Positions 5,707-5,749 of a stretch of 5,749 nucleotides of DNA are shown in pieces. The notes under the pieces were generated by a model. That model made no database searches, was not told the origin of the DNA, and worked only from the letters and a program-made list of their open reading frames with translations. The position numbers were made by a program, and so were the translations under genes. The stretch's first letter is position 1. Each line of letters begins with the position of its first letter. Origin of the DNA: an uncultured Coriobacteriaceae bacterium (GTDB lineage Bacteria > Actinomycetota > Coriobacteriia > Coriobacteriales > Eggerthellaceae); assembly GCA_900554945.1 (NCBI GenBank), contig USJN01000110.1, positions 1-5,749 of the forward strand, written 5' to 3'.

Positions 5707-5749
5707 CGGGATGTGGCTCAGCTTGGTAGAGCGCTGCGTTCGGGACGCA
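5707..5749 (+). tRNA. tRNA-Pro(CGG), 5' part, cut by window end
   Basis: The sequence folds as the first 43 bases of a tRNA. The acceptor strand is CGGGATG (5707-5713). The D stem is GCTC (5716-5719) with GAGC (5729-5732), enclosing the loop AGCTTGGTA. The anticodon stem starts with CTGCG (5734-5738) and the loop is TTCGGGA (5739-5745). The anticodon CGG (5741-5743) reads the proline codon CCG, frequent in GC-rich genomes. The variable region, T arm and 3' acceptor strand are outside the window. Confidence 0.95.

Overview
This window is from a bacterium with GC-rich coding sequence: hand counts give about 73% G+C at 481-540 and 68% at 3301-3360. All supported genes lie on the + strand. GTG starts, good Shine-Dalgarno sites, a menaquinone-type thioesterase and an XdhC-family gene would suit a high-GC anaerobic actinobacterium such as the Coriobacteriia (Eggerthellaceae and relatives). 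That placement is inference from style and gene content, not from a marker gene.

Layout. Positions 3-107 hold the 3' end of an unrecognised, AT-richer reading frame (about 45% G+C). A leader with no convincing gene follows; it carries an imperfect inverted repeat, a possible -10 box and a small hairpin just before the next ribosome site. Next come purN (376-990), a 164-base spacer with hairpins and a 16-base direct repeat, an XdhC-family gene (1155-2144), a strong hairpin, and purH (2234-3844). Only 21 bases after purH is a polytopic membrane protein of the LPG-synthase-transmembrane/flippase-like family (3866-5041). A MenI/PaaI-type hotdog thioesterase follows (5155-5589). The window ends inside a tRNA-Pro(CGG) gene that has its own clear promoter.

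How the genes fit together. PurN and PurH catalyse the two 10-formyltetrahydrofolate-dependent transfers of de novo purine synthesis (GAR to FGAR, AICAR to FAICAR), and PurH also closes the ring to IMP. Other pur genes are not visible here. The XdhC-like gene between them is unexpected, because XdhC proteins mature molybdenum hydroxylases, including purine-degrading xanthine dehydrogenases. Its Rossmann half is clear, but its N-terminal half and several usual motifs are divergent. The membrane protein and thioesterase have no evident purine role. They may share purH transcription (the membrane protein) or simply be neighbours.

I see no CRISPR array, complete insertion sequence, phage gene or recognisable defence system. 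The main items worth a second look are the XdhC-like gene in a purine locus, the structured repeat-bearing spacer before it, the strong hairpin before purH and the compositional change at the left edge.
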